Positions 35,276-44,490 of a stretch of DNA of 64,000 bases are shown here, in pieces. Each line of letters starts with the position of its first letter. Positions within the stretch are counted from its first letter, which is position 1. Position numbers and translations under genes: made by a program. The notes below the pieces were generated by a model that had not been told where the DNA came from, made no database searches, and was given only the letters and a program-made list of their open reading frames with translations. The DNA comes from Psychrobacter sp. AH5 (GTDB lineage Bacteria; Pseudomonadota; Gammaproteobacteria; Pseudomonadales; Moraxellaceae): NCBI RefSeq assembly GCF_040371085.1, contig NZ_JAMBMT010000001.1, positions 372,001 through 436,000 of the forward strand, read 5' to 3'.

Positions 35276-36814
35276 ATGAAAATTCGTTCACAAGTCGGCA
35301 TGGTGCTTAACCTCGATAAATGTATCGGTTGCCACACCTGCTCAGTTACCTGCAAAAACGTCTGGACCAGCCGTGAAGGCATGGAATATGCCTGGTTCAA
35401 TAACGTTGAATCCAAACCCGGCATCGGTTATCCCAAAGAGTGGGAGAATCAAAACAAATGGAACGGCGGCTGGATACGTAACGCTAATGGCAGTATCAAC
35501 CCACGTATCGGTGGTAAATTCAGAGTACTAGCGAATATCTTTGCCAACCCTGATCTACCAGAGATTGATGACTATTACGAGCCGTTTGATTTTGATTATC
35601 AACATCTGCATACCGCGCCTATTAGTAACCATCAACCTATCGCGCGTCCGCGTTCGGCCATCACTGGCAAGCGGATGCAAAAGATTGAATGGGGCCCGAA
35701 CTGGGAGGAGATCTTAGGTTCAGAGTTTGAAAAACGTCGCAAGGATAAAAACTTCGATAGCATTCAAGCCGATATCTATGGACAGTACGAAAACACCTTT
35801 ATGATGTATTTGCCGCGTCTATGCGAGCATTGCTTAAACCCCACTTGCGTGGCGGCTTGTCCTAGTGGCGCGATTTATAAGCGTGAAGAAGATGGCATTG
35901 TATTGATTGATCAAGAAAAATGCCGCGGCTGGCGTATGTGTATCTCAGGTTGCCCGTATAAAAAGATTTACTACAACTGGAAATCGGGCAAGTCAGAAAA
36001 ATGCATCTTCTGTTATCCGCGTATTGAGGCAGGCTTGCCAACGGTTTGTTCAGAGACTTGTGTCGGCCGTATCCGCTATCTAGGCGTGCTGCTATATGAT
36101 GCGGACAAAATCGCTGAAGCGGCGAGCACACCAAACGAGCAAGATCTGTATCAAGCACAGTTAGACGTGTTCTTGGATCCTAATGATCCTGCGGTTATTG
36201 CTCAAGCGTTAAAAGATGGCGTGCCGCAATCGGTTATCGATTCAGCACAGAAATCACCTGTTTATAAGCTAGCGATGGATTGGAAATTGGCACTGCCACT
36301 ACACCCTGAATATCGCACCTTACCGATGGTTTGGTACGTACCGCCACTATCACCGATTCAAAACGCGGCTGAAGCAGGCAAAGTGGGTATGGATGGTCTA
36401 ATCCCCGATGTCGATAGCCTACGTATTCCACTGCGTTATTTGGCCAATATGCTGACCGCTGGTGATGAAGAACCAGTTCGTTTGGCACTCAAACGCTTGC
36501 TGGCTATGCGTAGCTATAAGCGGATGCAATTGGTTGAGAAGCAAGAAGTCCAAAGCATCTTGGATGATGTCGGTTTGACTAAGCATCAAGTGGAAGAGAT
36601 ATATCGCTATCTAGCGATTGCCAATTACGAGGATCGTTTTGTGATTCCAACTGCGCACCGTGAAGAGGCGTTAAGTGATGCGTTTGCTGAGCGTAACGGT
36701 TGCGGATTTAGCTTTGGTGAAGGCTGTTCAGGACATTCTGATAACAGTATGTTTGGACAACGTAAAGCCAATCGCCGCGATTTTATTGATACCGTCCAAA
36801 AGTGGGAGTCATAA
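35276..36814 (+). CDS. narH: Respiratory nitrate reductase beta subunit NarH
   Basis: 512 residues carrying ligands for four Fe-S clusters: CIGCHTCSVTCKN, CEHCLNPTCVAACP, KCRGWRMCISGCP and KCIFCYP...CSETC. The Trp in CRGWRMC replaces a cysteine, giving the [3Fe-4S] cluster typical of NarH. It passes electrons from NarI haem to NarG in the membrane-bound complex. It starts 65 bp after narG. Confidence 0.97.
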   Translation: MKIRSQVGMVLNLDKCIGCHTCSVTCKNVWTSREGMEYAWFNNVESKPGIGYPKEWENQNKWNGGWIRNANGSINPRIGGKFRVLANIFANPDLPEIDDYYEPFDFDYQHLHTAPISNHQPIARPRSAITGKRMQKIEWGPNWEEILGSEFEKRRKDKNFDSIQADIYGQYENTFMMYLPRLCEHCLNPTCVAACPSGAIYKREEDGIVLIDQEKCRGWRMCISGCPYKKIYYNWKSGKSEKCIFCYPRIEAGLPTVCSETCVGRIRYLGVLLYDADKIAEAASTPNEQDLYQAQLDVFLDPNDPAVIAQALKDGVPQSVIDSAQKSPVYKLAMDWKLALPLHPEYRTLPMVWYVPPLSPIQNAAEAGKVGMDGLIPDVDSLRIPLRYLANMLTAGDEEPVRLALKRLLAMRSYKRMQLVEKQEVQSILDDVGLTKHQVEEIYRYLAIANYEDRFVIPTAHREEALSDAFAERNGCGFSFGEGCSGHSDNSMFGQRKANRRDFIDTVQKWES

Positions 36815-36815
36815 G

Positions 36816-37676
36816 ATGCAAACTACTCAAATTCATAATACTCAGTTTGTGAGTAGCGCCATTGATGAGCCAATAGCTATGCCAAATATTGGCGGCTCAG
36901 AGCTAAAGATATTAAAGGTGCTCAGCTTACTTATAGACTATCCCAGCAACGAGCTATTTGCTGGGGACACTTTAGCCGACTGTACCGAGATTGTGGCGCG
37001 CTCGACGCTAATTAGCCCAGCGGTGCGTACTCAAATCATCGACTTAATCGAAGATCTGATCGATACCGGCTCTTTAGAAGCCCAAGCTCGTTACGACGGT
37101 CTGTTTGAGCGCGGTCGTTCTTTATCACTATGGCTGTTTGAGCATGTGCATGGCGAATCGCGTGATCGCGGTCAAGCGATGGTCGATTTGATGAACCAAT
37201 ATCAACAAGCGGGTTTTGAGATTAGCGTCAAAGAGCTGCCAGATTTCCTACCTTTGTATCTGGAATTCTTGGCTTATCAAGCGACAGTGATTGAAGATGA
37301 TATTCAAATTCGTATGGATATCGCTGATGTCAGTCATATTATTGCGCTGCTAGCGGCAAGACTCAAAGATCGCGGCAGTGTTTATCAAGGCTGTTTTAAC
37401 GCGCTATTACAGATTGCTGGCAAGCCACTTGAAGTGGTTGAAGAGTATCAAGAAAAAATCAGCGAAGAGCAGCGCGACGATACCTTTGATGCTTTAGACA
37501 AAGAGTGGGAAGAGGAGGTAGTGACCTTTTTGGATGCTCAGCAAGAAGAGCGTTGCCCCTCACAAACCAGTACCCAAAACCGCGCCGCCAAATCAGCCAA
37601 TAGCCAGCCTACAAAATTGGTTGATGCCCCTGTGCACTGGGTAGACTTTAAAACCGCTCAACCGGTTAAATCGTAA
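36816..37676 (+). CDS. narJ: Nitrate reductase assembly chaperone NarJ
   Basis: 286 residues from ATG 36816, one base after the narH stop and with GGGAG upstream. The open frame starts further back inside narH. The core LKVLSLLIDYPSNELF and SLSLWLFEHVHGESRDRGQAMVDL are typical NarJ helices. NarJ binds apo-NarG, directs cofactor insertion and is not part of the final enzyme. A Ser/Thr/Asn-rich C-terminal tail (about 240-286) exceeds the usual length. Confidence 0.95.
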   Translation: MQTTQIHNTQFVSSAIDEPIAMPNIGGSELKILKVLSLLIDYPSNELFAGDTLADCTEIVARSTLISPAVRTQIIDLIEDLIDTGSLEAQARYDGLFERGRSLSLWLFEHVHGESRDRGQAMVDLMNQYQQAGFEISVKELPDFLPLYLEFLAYQATVIEDDIQIRMDIADVSHIIALLAARLKDRGSVYQGCFNALLQIAGKPLEVVEEYQEKISEEQRDDTFDALDKEWEEEVVTFLDAQQEERCPSQTSTQNRAAKSANSQPTKLVDAPVHWVDFKTAQPVKS

Positions 37677-37690
37677 TTAGGAGAAAGGAC

Positions 37691-38416
37691 ATGGAAATTG
37701 CAAGTACTGGTTTTGAGTCTTTGGCTAATTTGAGTTGGCTACAGATATTCCTGTTTGGTGTTTACCCCTATATTGCGCTGGCTATCGCTATCGTTGGTAC
37801 TTGGGTAAGGTTTGATTTGTCGCAGTATTCGTGGAAAACCGGCTCCTCACAGATGCTAAGATCCAAAAATATGCGCTGGGCGAGTAACTTATTTCACGTA
37901 GGTATTATTATCGTACTGCTAGGCCATTTGTTTGGCATGCTGACGCCGCATTTTCTTTATGAGTCGTTTATTAGTGCGGGTCGAAAGCAGGTCGTTGCAG
38001 TAGTAGTCGGCGGTATTGCTGGGGTGTTTTGTTGGATTGGTTTGGCGATGTTGTTATGGCGCCGCTTCACCGATGACCGTATCTCCAATACCTCAAATTT
38101 TTCGGATAAGCTGGTATTAGTCTTATTATTTGTGCAGCTCAATCTAGGTCTAATCTCTATCTTTACCTCTATGCAGCATCTAGATGGCTTAACGATGATG
38201 AACCTAGCAGGCTGGGCACAAGACATTACTATCTTAAGACCGGTACAAGCCGCTGCCCGTATCGAGCAGGCTGATCTGATTTATCAGCTGCATATGGCAC
38301 TGGGTATTACGCTGATCATGATCTTCCCGTTTACCAGATTGATTCATATCATTAGCGCGCCAGTGTGGTATTTTGGTCGCCGTTATCAGATCGTTAGACA
38401 AAAAAGATCGCAATAA
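37691..38416 (+). CDS. narI: Respiratory nitrate reductase gamma subunit NarI
   Basis: 241 residues with five predicted membrane helices. Histidines suited to coordinate the two b-type haems lie in FHVGIIIVLLGHLFGM and LHMALGITLI...RLIHI. NarI anchors NarGH to the inner membrane and oxidises quinol. It starts 15 bp after narJ with AGGAGAAAGGA upstream, completing narGHJI. Confidence 0.96.
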   Translation: MEIASTGFESLANLSWLQIFLFGVYPYIALAIAIVGTWVRFDLSQYSWKTGSSQMLRSKNMRWASNLFHVGIIIVLLGHLFGMLTPHFLYESFISAGRKQVVAVVVGGIAGVFCWIGLAMLLWRRFTDDRISNTSNFSDKLVLVLLFVQLNLGLISIFTSMQHLDGLTMMNLAGWAQDITILRPVQAAARIEQADLIYQLHMALGITLIMIFPFTRLIHIISAPVWYFGRRYQIVRQKRSQ

Positions 38417-38467
38417 AAAATAGAGATTGGTAGTGATAGCACATTGATATTTTAAGAGAAATACTAT

Positions 38468-38490
38468 AAGATTCATTTGAAATGAATCTT
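38468..38490. promoter_or_regulatory. NsrR-type 11-1-11 operator upstream of hmp
   Basis: Two 11-nt halves, AAGATTCATTT and AAATGAATCTT, separated by a single G. This is the 11-1-11 layout of the gammaproteobacterial NsrR site (halves near AAGATGCATTT), with one change per half. The repeat is perfect and extends outward to 16-nt arms (38463-38495). It lies 115 bp before hmp, the classic NsrR target. No T-run follows, so a terminator for narI is a weaker reading. Confidence 0.8.
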
Positions 38491-38604
38491 ATAGTCATTA
38501 GTTATTTATTCAGCTTTACATTTTTAATTACTTTTTAAAAGTTTGGCTACTTTCGCTAATAATCTCTCAATTTATCAAAGAACTGACTTAACAAGGGGAA
38601 GCTC

Positions 38605-39792
38605 ATGGCTTCTGTACAAACTATTGAGATTGTCAAAGCAACTGTTCCTGTGCTTGAAGAGCATGGGGCTACCATTACCACTGTATTTTACAAAAATATG
38701 TTTAATGAGCATCCTGAGCTATTAGATATCTTTAATGAAACCAATCAAAAATTAGGCCGACAACAGACGGCGCTTGCGACAACGGTACTAGCGGCAGCCA
38801 AACATCTAGATAAGTTAGAGACGCTATTGCCACAAGTGACGCAAATTAGCCACAAACATCGCGCCCTACAAATCTTGCCCGAGCATTATCCTATTGTAGG
38901 TCATCATCTATTAGGCGCTATTAAAGAGGTGCTAGGCGAGGCGGCTAACGACGACATTATTAACGCTTGGTCTGAGGCTTATGACGAGATTGCTGATGTT
39001 TTTATTCAGCTAGAAGAGACGATGTATGAGCAAGCATTATGGGATGGTTTTGCTACTTTTAAAGTAGTAGAGAAGTCTGCTGTAGCTACTGATATTGCTG
39101 CTTTTACCGTGATTCCAGTAGATGAAAACCAAGTTATTGATTTGGATAAATTTACCCTGACAGCGGGTCAATATATCACCGTAAAAACAGATCCTACAGA
39201 CAGCGATAATTTAGCACTGCGTCACTACTCTTTATACTCGGCCCATACCGATGAAGGTATTAAGTTTGCGGTAAGACGCGATAATCGTAATGAGCATTAT
39301 GGTCTGGTTTCTAATTATTTGCATGATGAGGTAGAGGTTGGCGATACTATTTTGTTATCAGCGCCTGCCGGCGACTTTGCGCTAAATCAAGATTTGATGG
39401 GACAAAATGATATTCCATTAGTGCTGATTAGTGCAGGCGTTGGAGTTACGCCTATTTTATCAATATTAGAAGCGCAAATAGCGAGCAATCCAAAGCGTCC
39501 TATTATTTGGGCTTATGCTTGTCAAAATGAGCAGCATCACGCCTTTGATAAGCAAGTAAATCAGCTTTTAGCGTCAGCAAAAGACGTAGAAAAACAGGTT
39601 TTCTATTTTGATTCTGGAAAACTTTTGGATGATCGTTATTTGGCAACTTTGCCAGAACCTGCCGATATTTATGTCTGCGGCTCAATGCCATTTATGGAAA
39701 GTATCATTGATGGTTTAACGGCTCTAAATCATGGGCTGGATAAGGTTCATTATGAGCCATTTGGTCCTAAGATGAGTTTGCAAGCGTCTTAA
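38605..39792 (+). CDS. hmp: Flavohemoglobin (nitric oxide dioxygenase)
   Basis: 395 residues: a globin domain (1-140) with Tyr29 at B10 and proximal His85 (ISHKHRAL), an FAD domain with RHYSLYS, and an NAD-binding domain with SAGVGVTPILSILE. It oxidises nitric oxide to nitrate with NADH and oxygen, and can reduce NO slowly without oxygen. It lies between narI and a nar-associated parvulin gene on the same strand. The location ties NO protection to nitrate respiration, which makes NO as a by-product of nitrite. The NsrR-type operator upstream indicates derepression by NO. Confidence 0.95.
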   Translation: MASVQTIEIVKATVPVLEEHGATITTVFYKNMFNEHPELLDIFNETNQKLGRQQTALATTVLAAAKHLDKLETLLPQVTQISHKHRALQILPEHYPIVGHHLLGAIKEVLGEAANDDIINAWSEAYDEIADVFIQLEETMYEQALWDGFATFKVVEKSAVATDIAAFTVIPVDENQVIDLDKFTLTAGQYITVKTDPTDSDNLALRHYSLYSAHTDEGIKFAVRRDNRNEHYGLVSNYLHDEVEVGDTILLSAPAGDFALNQDLMGQNDIPLVLISAGVGVTPILSILEAQIASNPKRPIIWAYACQNEQHHAFDKQVNQLLASAKDVEKQVFYFDSGKLLDDRYLATLPEPADIYVCGSMPFMESIIDGLTALNHGLDKVHYEPFGPKMSLQAS

Positions 39793-39848
39793 ATTAATTT
39801 TCATAACCCTTTTTTAATCTCATTATTATCAGTAGTGGAGTAACCCTT

Positions 39849-40880
39849 ATGACGGTCAATACCTATAACCCAACTGAACACGCTAATCATAATAGCCATA
39901 GTACTCACAGTACCCATAGTCATCAGGCCACTACTGCTAACCGTATACCAGTGAGTAGTGACGAGGATATTATCCGTATCATGCCGACGACAGACGATCT
40001 AAAAAAACCGCATTCGGATAAAGAGTTTATCGAAAGAGCGATGGCAGAGGAGAGAAGTAATCACAAAAACCTAATCGCCTCAAGCCGTGATGAGCTGCCT
40101 TGTGTTACGGTCAATGGGGTAATGATTGATAGAATAGCTATCGCCCAAGAGCTACAGTACCATCCGGCGGCTAATAAAGAAGATGCGGTGTTTTTGGCAA
40201 CACAAGCTTTGGTCGTGCGCGAGCTGCTAAGGCTAGCGGTGTTAGACGAGCCAAGTTTAGGCGCAGCGGCGTGGGATAAAGATGAAGAACAAGCCATCTC
40301 TGCATTGATTGACAAAAACGTACAAGCCACTATCGCCGATACCGCGACTTGTGAGCGTTATTATCAACAAAATATGGCAGACTTTAAGACCGATCCTATT
40401 ATGTCGGTGCGTCATATTTTATTAGCCTGCGCGCCTGATGACGGTGACGAGCGTCTCAAGCTCAAAAAGAGCGCTTATGAGCTGATTGAGCAGATCAAAA
40501 CCGATAGCAATCCTAGTGCTCAGTTTATTGAGTTAGCCCGTCAATATTCTGCTTGTCCCTCAAAAGAGCAAGGTGGAGAGTTAGGTGTGATTGATAAAGG
40601 TCAAACCGTTCCTGAGTTTGAAAGCCATCTCTTTAAGTTAGAGGCAGGTCTGGCCCCTAGTCCGATTGAGAGCCGCTACGGTTTTCATATCGTTGAGGTG
40701 CTAGATAAGCAGCCTGGTATTCAAATGACTTATGAGCAGGTAAGCCCTGCTATTCACAATAAGCTGAGCCAACAAGCCTTTCACCAAGCGCTATGCGATT
40801 ATCTTTTCACTTTAGCCAATGAGGCTAATATAGAAGGTATTGAAATGAGCCTTGAGCAAGAAAATATCTTTCGAGGCTAA
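39849..40880 (+). CDS. nar-associated PpiC/parvulin-type peptidyl-prolyl isomerase
   Basis: 343 residues. The parvulin domain lies at about 190-300 (VRHILLACAP, ACPSKEQGGELGVIDKGQTVPEFE, SRYGFHIVEV). No signal peptide is seen, so it should be cytoplasmic. The N-terminus has a histidine-rich tract (EHANHNSHSTHSTHSHQ, six His), a possible metal site. A PpiC-type gene occupies the same place after narGHJI in Pseudomonas aeruginosa, before moaA1. It probably helps fold or assemble the nitrate reductase; that is inference from conserved order. It lies 56 bp after hmp. Confidence 0.9.
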   Translation: MTVNTYNPTEHANHNSHSTHSTHSHQATTANRIPVSSDEDIIRIMPTTDDLKKPHSDKEFIERAMAEERSNHKNLIASSRDELPCVTVNGVMIDRIAIAQELQYHPAANKEDAVFLATQALVVRELLRLAVLDEPSLGAAAWDKDEEQAISALIDKNVQATIADTATCERYYQQNMADFKTDPIMSVRHILLACAPDDGDERLKLKKSAYELIEQIKTDSNPSAQFIELARQYSACPSKEQGGELGVIDKGQTVPEFESHLFKLEAGLAPSPIESRYGFHIVEVLDKQPGIQMTYEQVSPAIHNKLSQQAFHQALCDYLFTLANEANIEGIEMSLEQENIFRG

Positions 40881-41002
40881 TGGTTATTGCTTAATGTGAA
40901 TAGTTAAGGTTAAGCACTCTTTTTTTGATAATTCTATTTATAGCCAAGCTGATAGCAGCTAGTAGTAGCTAAAAGTAGAGTGAATAAAATAAGTAGGTCA
41001 TT

Positions 41003-42292
41003 ATGATTACAGTACAAGCGTTACAGTCGGCGATAAAGCAGCGAGTACATAGCTATAATGAGCAGGACTTTGCTTTGTCTAAAAGGCCAGTAATAAGCTG
41101 CCCTTTGTTACAGAGTGATCAGCAGGTATTGGCAGAGTATATCATCGCCCCTTTTGCCATTCCTAGGCAGAACGTCTCAGCGATGGATGGTTATGCTATT
41201 GCCAGTAAGAGTAGCCTATCTAACGCTAGTATTATTGAGATTGTGGGCGAATCACAAGCTGGCAGTCCTTATACTGGCGTACTAAAAGCAGGGCAGGGTA
41301 TTCGCATCTTTACCGGCGCGGTTGTCCCCGATAGCTGCACTACAGTAGTCATGCAAGAGAATACTAACTTTGAGCTGATAAAAGATAAAATTGATAAGTC
41401 GCAGCCTTATGAGATTATCTTAGCCAAAGCCGCTGACGTTGACGCCAATATTCGTAAGCAGGGCGAGGAGATTCAGCAAAACGAGCTGATACTCGAGCAA
41501 GGCAAACGCCTTAATCCGGCTGATATAAGTCTGCTTGCCAATTTGGGAATCTGTGAGGTCAAAGTATTCAAGCCGCTCACCGTAGGCTTGCTAGCAACGG
41601 GCGATGAGCTAGTCGCGCTTGGGGATAAGCTCAAGCATTCCGCCCAAATTTATAACTCCAATACCCCTACGCTCAAAAGTTTACTCAAGCCATTACCGAT
41701 AATCATCAACGATTACGGCATTATTGCTGATGATATGGCGCAGACCACTAAAGTGGTGACAAAAGCGATGAAAAAGTGCGATGTGCTAATCTCAACGGCT
41801 GGGGTTTCGGTTGGTGATTATGATTATTTGACTAGCGTCGTTGAGCAATTGGGTCAGATAAACCATTACAAAGTAGCGATGAAACCTGGCAAGCCCTTTG
41901 TATTTGGTGAGCTGACAAAAAATGTTGAGGTGCCTGTCCTGTATTTCGGTCTGCCGGGTAATCCGCTATCTACCGTGGTAGGCTCATTGCAATTTGTCAT
42001 TCCCGCTTTATGGCAGCTACTCGGAGTCAGTAAGCCGGAGCAGCCCATGCAGCTGACCCTAAAAGCCACACTAAAGGACGATATCAAAAAATCGGTAGGT
42101 CGGATGGACTTTCAGCGCGGCTTATTATCAAAAGCGGCAGATGGCAGCTATCAAGTTGACTGTTTTCGCCGTCAGCAATCGCACCGAATCAAGCAGCTTA
42201 GTCATGCTAATTGCTTCATTGTGTTAGCGCAAGACAGCGGCGATATTGCCGCAGGAACTGAGGTAGAGGTACAGCCTTTTCCTTGGATATAA
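41003..42292 (+). CDS. moeA1: Molybdopterin molybdotransferase MoeA (copy 1)
   Basis: 429 residues with the MoeA plan: NVSAMDGYAIA, the MoCF domain with LLATGDELV, STAGVSVGDYDYL and the LPGNPLSTVVGS loop, then the C-terminal beta domain. MoeA inserts molybdate into adenylylated molybdopterin in the cytoplasm. A close paralogue lies at 59542. It is the first gene of a Moco set placed directly after the nar genes. Confidence 0.95.
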   Translation: MITVQALQSAIKQRVHSYNEQDFALSKRPVISCPLLQSDQQVLAEYIIAPFAIPRQNVSAMDGYAIASKSSLSNASIIEIVGESQAGSPYTGVLKAGQGIRIFTGAVVPDSCTTVVMQENTNFELIKDKIDKSQPYEIILAKAADVDANIRKQGEEIQQNELILEQGKRLNPADISLLANLGICEVKVFKPLTVGLLATGDELVALGDKLKHSAQIYNSNTPTLKSLLKPLPIIINDYGIIADDMAQTTKVVTKAMKKCDVLISTAGVSVGDYDYLTSVVEQLGQINHYKVAMKPGKPFVFGELTKNVEVPVLYFGLPGNPLSTVVGSLQFVIPALWQLLGVSKPEQPMQLTLKATLKDDIKKSVGRMDFQRGLLSKAADGSYQVDCFRRQQSHRIKQLSHANCFIVLAQDSGDIAAGTEVEVQPFPWI

Positions 42293-42348
42293 ACGCAAGA
42301 TCTCAAGCTAGTTAATTTACATCAATGAGCCCTAATTGACCTACTATG

Positions 42349-42364
42349 TACTCCTTAAGGAGTA
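42349..42364. promoter_or_regulatory. Perfect NarL-type 7-2-7 site upstream of moaA1
   Basis: TACTCCT-TA-AGGAGTA, a perfect 16-bp palindrome. Both halves match TACYYMT exactly. It lies 135 bp before moaA1, in the 206-bp gap after moeA1. The palindrome sits inside a wider repeat CCCTAA (42330) / TTAGGG (42378), followed by TTATTTT, so a terminator role for the moeA1 transcript is also possible. Confidence 0.8.
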
Positions 42365-42440
42365 GAGCGAGGATCACTTAGGGTTATTTTGTAAGGACTG
42401 GTTTTTTGTCATAATAGCCACTTAATAACCCTTTTTCTAT

Positions 42441-42459
42441 TCATAACCTGAGGCAACGC
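42441..42459 (+). promoter_or_regulatory. Conserved leader element before moaA1
   Basis: TCATAACCTGAGGCAACGC, 39 bp before the moaA1 ATG. The identical 19 nt occur before moaA2 (61062-61080). The end can form a small hairpin AGGC-AAC-GCTT. Function unknown; a 5'-UTR control element is inferred. Confidence 0.5.
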
Positions 42460-42498
42460 TTAGAGCCAACCACTTATCTATATTAACGGTAACCCCAT

Positions 42499-43569
42499 AT
42501 GACCCATCTTGCCCCCATATCAGGCAATGAGCCGCGCTATGCTCTTAGCCCCGCATCTACATCGCTTACGCCCCTATTCAGTCCTAGCAAACCACAACCG
42601 CTGACCGATAATTTTTCGCGGCAGCTGACTTACTTGCGTCTGTCTATCACAGACTTTTGCAATTTTCGCTGCGAGTACTGTTTGCCGGATGGCTACCAAG
42701 GTAAGCCGCCTGAAGGAGAGTTGACGGTCGCAGAAATAGCAACGCTAGTACGCGGATTTGCACAAGTAGGAACCGTTAAAGTTAGAATTACCGGCGGCGA
42801 GCCTTCTATTCGCCGTGATGTGGTCGATATTATCAAAACCATCAAGCAGACTCCCGGTATCGAGACGGTAGCGATGACCAGTAATGGCTATAAGCTTGGC
42901 AAGCATTTGGCCAGCTGGCAGGCTGCGGGACTCAATCAGATCAATATCAGTATGGATAGCTTTGATGCCAAAGTTTTTCATAAAATGACTGGGTTTGATA
43001 TGTTGCCGCAGTTGCTGAGCGATATGGATACATTGCTTGAGACGACTGATATTAAGCTAAAAATAAACAGCATCTTGATGGCTGAGACCGCTTATGAAAA
43101 CCTAATCAACGCTATCGATTACGTCAAGCAGCGTCCTGTCACTTATCGCTTTATCGAATTTATGCAAACGAGCGATAATAGCGAGCTGTTTTTTGCTCAG
43201 CACGCGCAGTCCGATATGATTAGCCATTATTTATTGCAGCAAGGCTGGCAGCCACACGCGCGCGGTAGTGCTGGTGGTCCGGCGATAGAATACAGTCACG
43301 CCGATTATCTTGGCCGCATTGGTATCATTGCCCCTTACGCTGCACACTTTTGTGATAGCTGTAATCGCTTGCGGGTCAGTAGTCAAGGCAAGGTACATCT
43401 ATGCTTATTTGATCAGGGCAATTATGATATTCGTGAGCATTTACGCGCGGATGATGTGGCAGGTTTAGTCAAGAGCCTGCATAGCTTTATGCCAATCAAG
43501 CCTGAGCATCATTATTTGCATGAGGCTAATAGTGGCATGATGTCCAACTTATCGCTGATTGGCGGTTAG
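42499..43569 (+). CDS. moaA1: GTP 3',8-cyclase MoaA (copy 1)
   Basis: 356 residues of the radical SAM family. The N-terminal [4Fe-4S] ligands are in CNFRCEYC, the C-terminal cluster in CDSCNRLRVSSQGKVHLC, and the chain ends in the conserved GG. MoaA carries out the first step of Moco synthesis on GTP. There are about 45 residues of variable leader before the core (PLTDNFSRQLTYLRLSITDF). Paralogue at 61113. An NarL-type site upstream suggests nitrate-dependent supply of cofactor for NarG. Confidence 0.95.
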   Translation: MTHLAPISGNEPRYALSPASTSLTPLFSPSKPQPLTDNFSRQLTYLRLSITDFCNFRCEYCLPDGYQGKPPEGELTVAEIATLVRGFAQVGTVKVRITGGEPSIRRDVVDIIKTIKQTPGIETVAMTSNGYKLGKHLASWQAAGLNQINISMDSFDAKVFHKMTGFDMLPQLLSDMDTLLETTDIKLKINSILMAETAYENLINAIDYVKQRPVTYRFIEFMQTSDNSELFFAQHAQSDMISHYLLQQGWQPHARGSAGGPAIEYSHADYLGRIGIIAPYAAHFCDSCNRLRVSSQGKVHLCLFDQGNYDIREHLRADDVAGLVKSLHSFMPIKPEHHYLHEANSGMMSNLSLIGG

Positions 43570-43651
43570 AATGGCTTTTATGCTGTTTATTTTATAGTTT
43601 TTTATTTTATAGCTTTTTACTTTTACCCATTGTATTTATCAAGGATTATCC

Positions 43652-44182
43652 ATGAGCAAGCCTGCCGCTGAATTTATTCCGCTTAATATCGCTGTTTTGA
43701 CGGTCTCTGATAGCCGCACCCTTGAGCAAGATAGCTCAGGACAGTATTTGGTCGATCAGCTGAGCGCTGCCGGTCATCATTTGGCCGATCGTGAGCTGAT
43801 CAAAGATGACATTTATCAGATTCGAGCGGTATTGAGCCGCTGGATAGCCGATGCCAGCATACACGCTGTGATTACGACAGGCGGCACAGGTTTTTATATC
43901 AGAGATAGTATGCCAGAGGCGGCAGGTATCTTATTCGACAAGTCTATCGACGGCTTTGGCGAGATGTTCCGTCTTATCTCAAAAGAGGATATCGGTATGT
44001 CGACGGTACAGTCGCGTGCGATAGCGGGTATGGCTAATGGCACCGGGATATTTTGTTTGCCAGGATCAACAGGAGCGTGCCGTACTGGCTGGGAGGGTAT
44101 CTTAAAAGAGCAGTTTGATAATCGTACGCGCCCTTGTAATTTTGTGCCGCACTTTATGCGCGTGAATCCTAGCCACAGTTAA
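43652..44182 (+). CDS. moaB1: Molybdopterin adenylyltransferase MoaB/Mog type (copy 1)
   Basis: 176 residues of the MoaB/Mog family: LTVSDSRT at the N-terminus, VITTGGTGFYIRDSMPEA in the substrate site, and LPGSTGACRTGW. It adenylylates molybdopterin before MoeA adds molybdenum. A close paralogue lies at 63148; by eye about 20 of 176 residues differ. The ATG has AAGGATTATCC upstream, as in copy 2. Confidence 0.93.
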   Translation: MSKPAAEFIPLNIAVLTVSDSRTLEQDSSGQYLVDQLSAAGHHLADRELIKDDIYQIRAVLSRWIADASIHAVITTGGTGFYIRDSMPEAAGILFDKSIDGFGEMFRLISKEDIGMSTVQSRAIAGMANGTGIFCLPGSTGACRTGWEGILKEQFDNRTRPCNFVPHFMRVNPSHS

Positions 44183-44241
44183 ACAAAGTTAAACACTGAA
44201 ATAGCCAACACGCCCATATCCACTACTTTGGAGGCTCAATA

Positions 44242-44484
44242 ATGCAGATCAATATTTTATATTTTGCTAGCCTAGCCGATGAAGCCCACTGCCATGAAGA
44301 AAAAATCGCCGTGAGCGCATCGACGTCTTTATCTCAGCTCTATGAGCAATTACGCACCAAGCACCGTTTTAGTCGTCCGCAGTCTGAGCTGCGAGTGGCA
44401 GTGAATGACTATTTTGCTAAATGGACGGATGAGGTGCAAGATGGCGATAGCGTAGTATTTATCACTCCTGTGGCAGGCGGCTAA
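44242..44484 (+). CDS. moaD: Molybdopterin synthase sulfur carrier MoaD
   Basis: 80 residues with the ubiquitin-like MoaD fold. The C-terminus is VVFITPVAGG, whose terminal Gly-Gly is thiocarboxylated and donates sulfur to precursor Z. TTGGAGG stands before the ATG. No moaC or moaE is in the window, so the other synthase subunits must be elsewhere. It stops 6 bp from the convergent hemerythrin-like gene. Confidence 0.92.
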   Translation: MQINILYFASLADEAHCHEEKIAVSASTSLSQLYEQLRTKHRFSRPQSELRVAVNDYFAKWTDEVQDGDSVVFITPVAGG

Positions 44485-44490
44485 CGCGCG

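Noticed and set aside
38463..38495. narI terminator
   Set aside because: The perfect inverted repeat lacks a following T-run and its core fits the NsrR operator before hmp better.
42441..42459. Moco riboswitch call for the moaA leader
   Set aside because: Only a short conserved stretch is visible and I cannot trace the full multi-stem Moco RNA, so it is listed only as an unassigned element.
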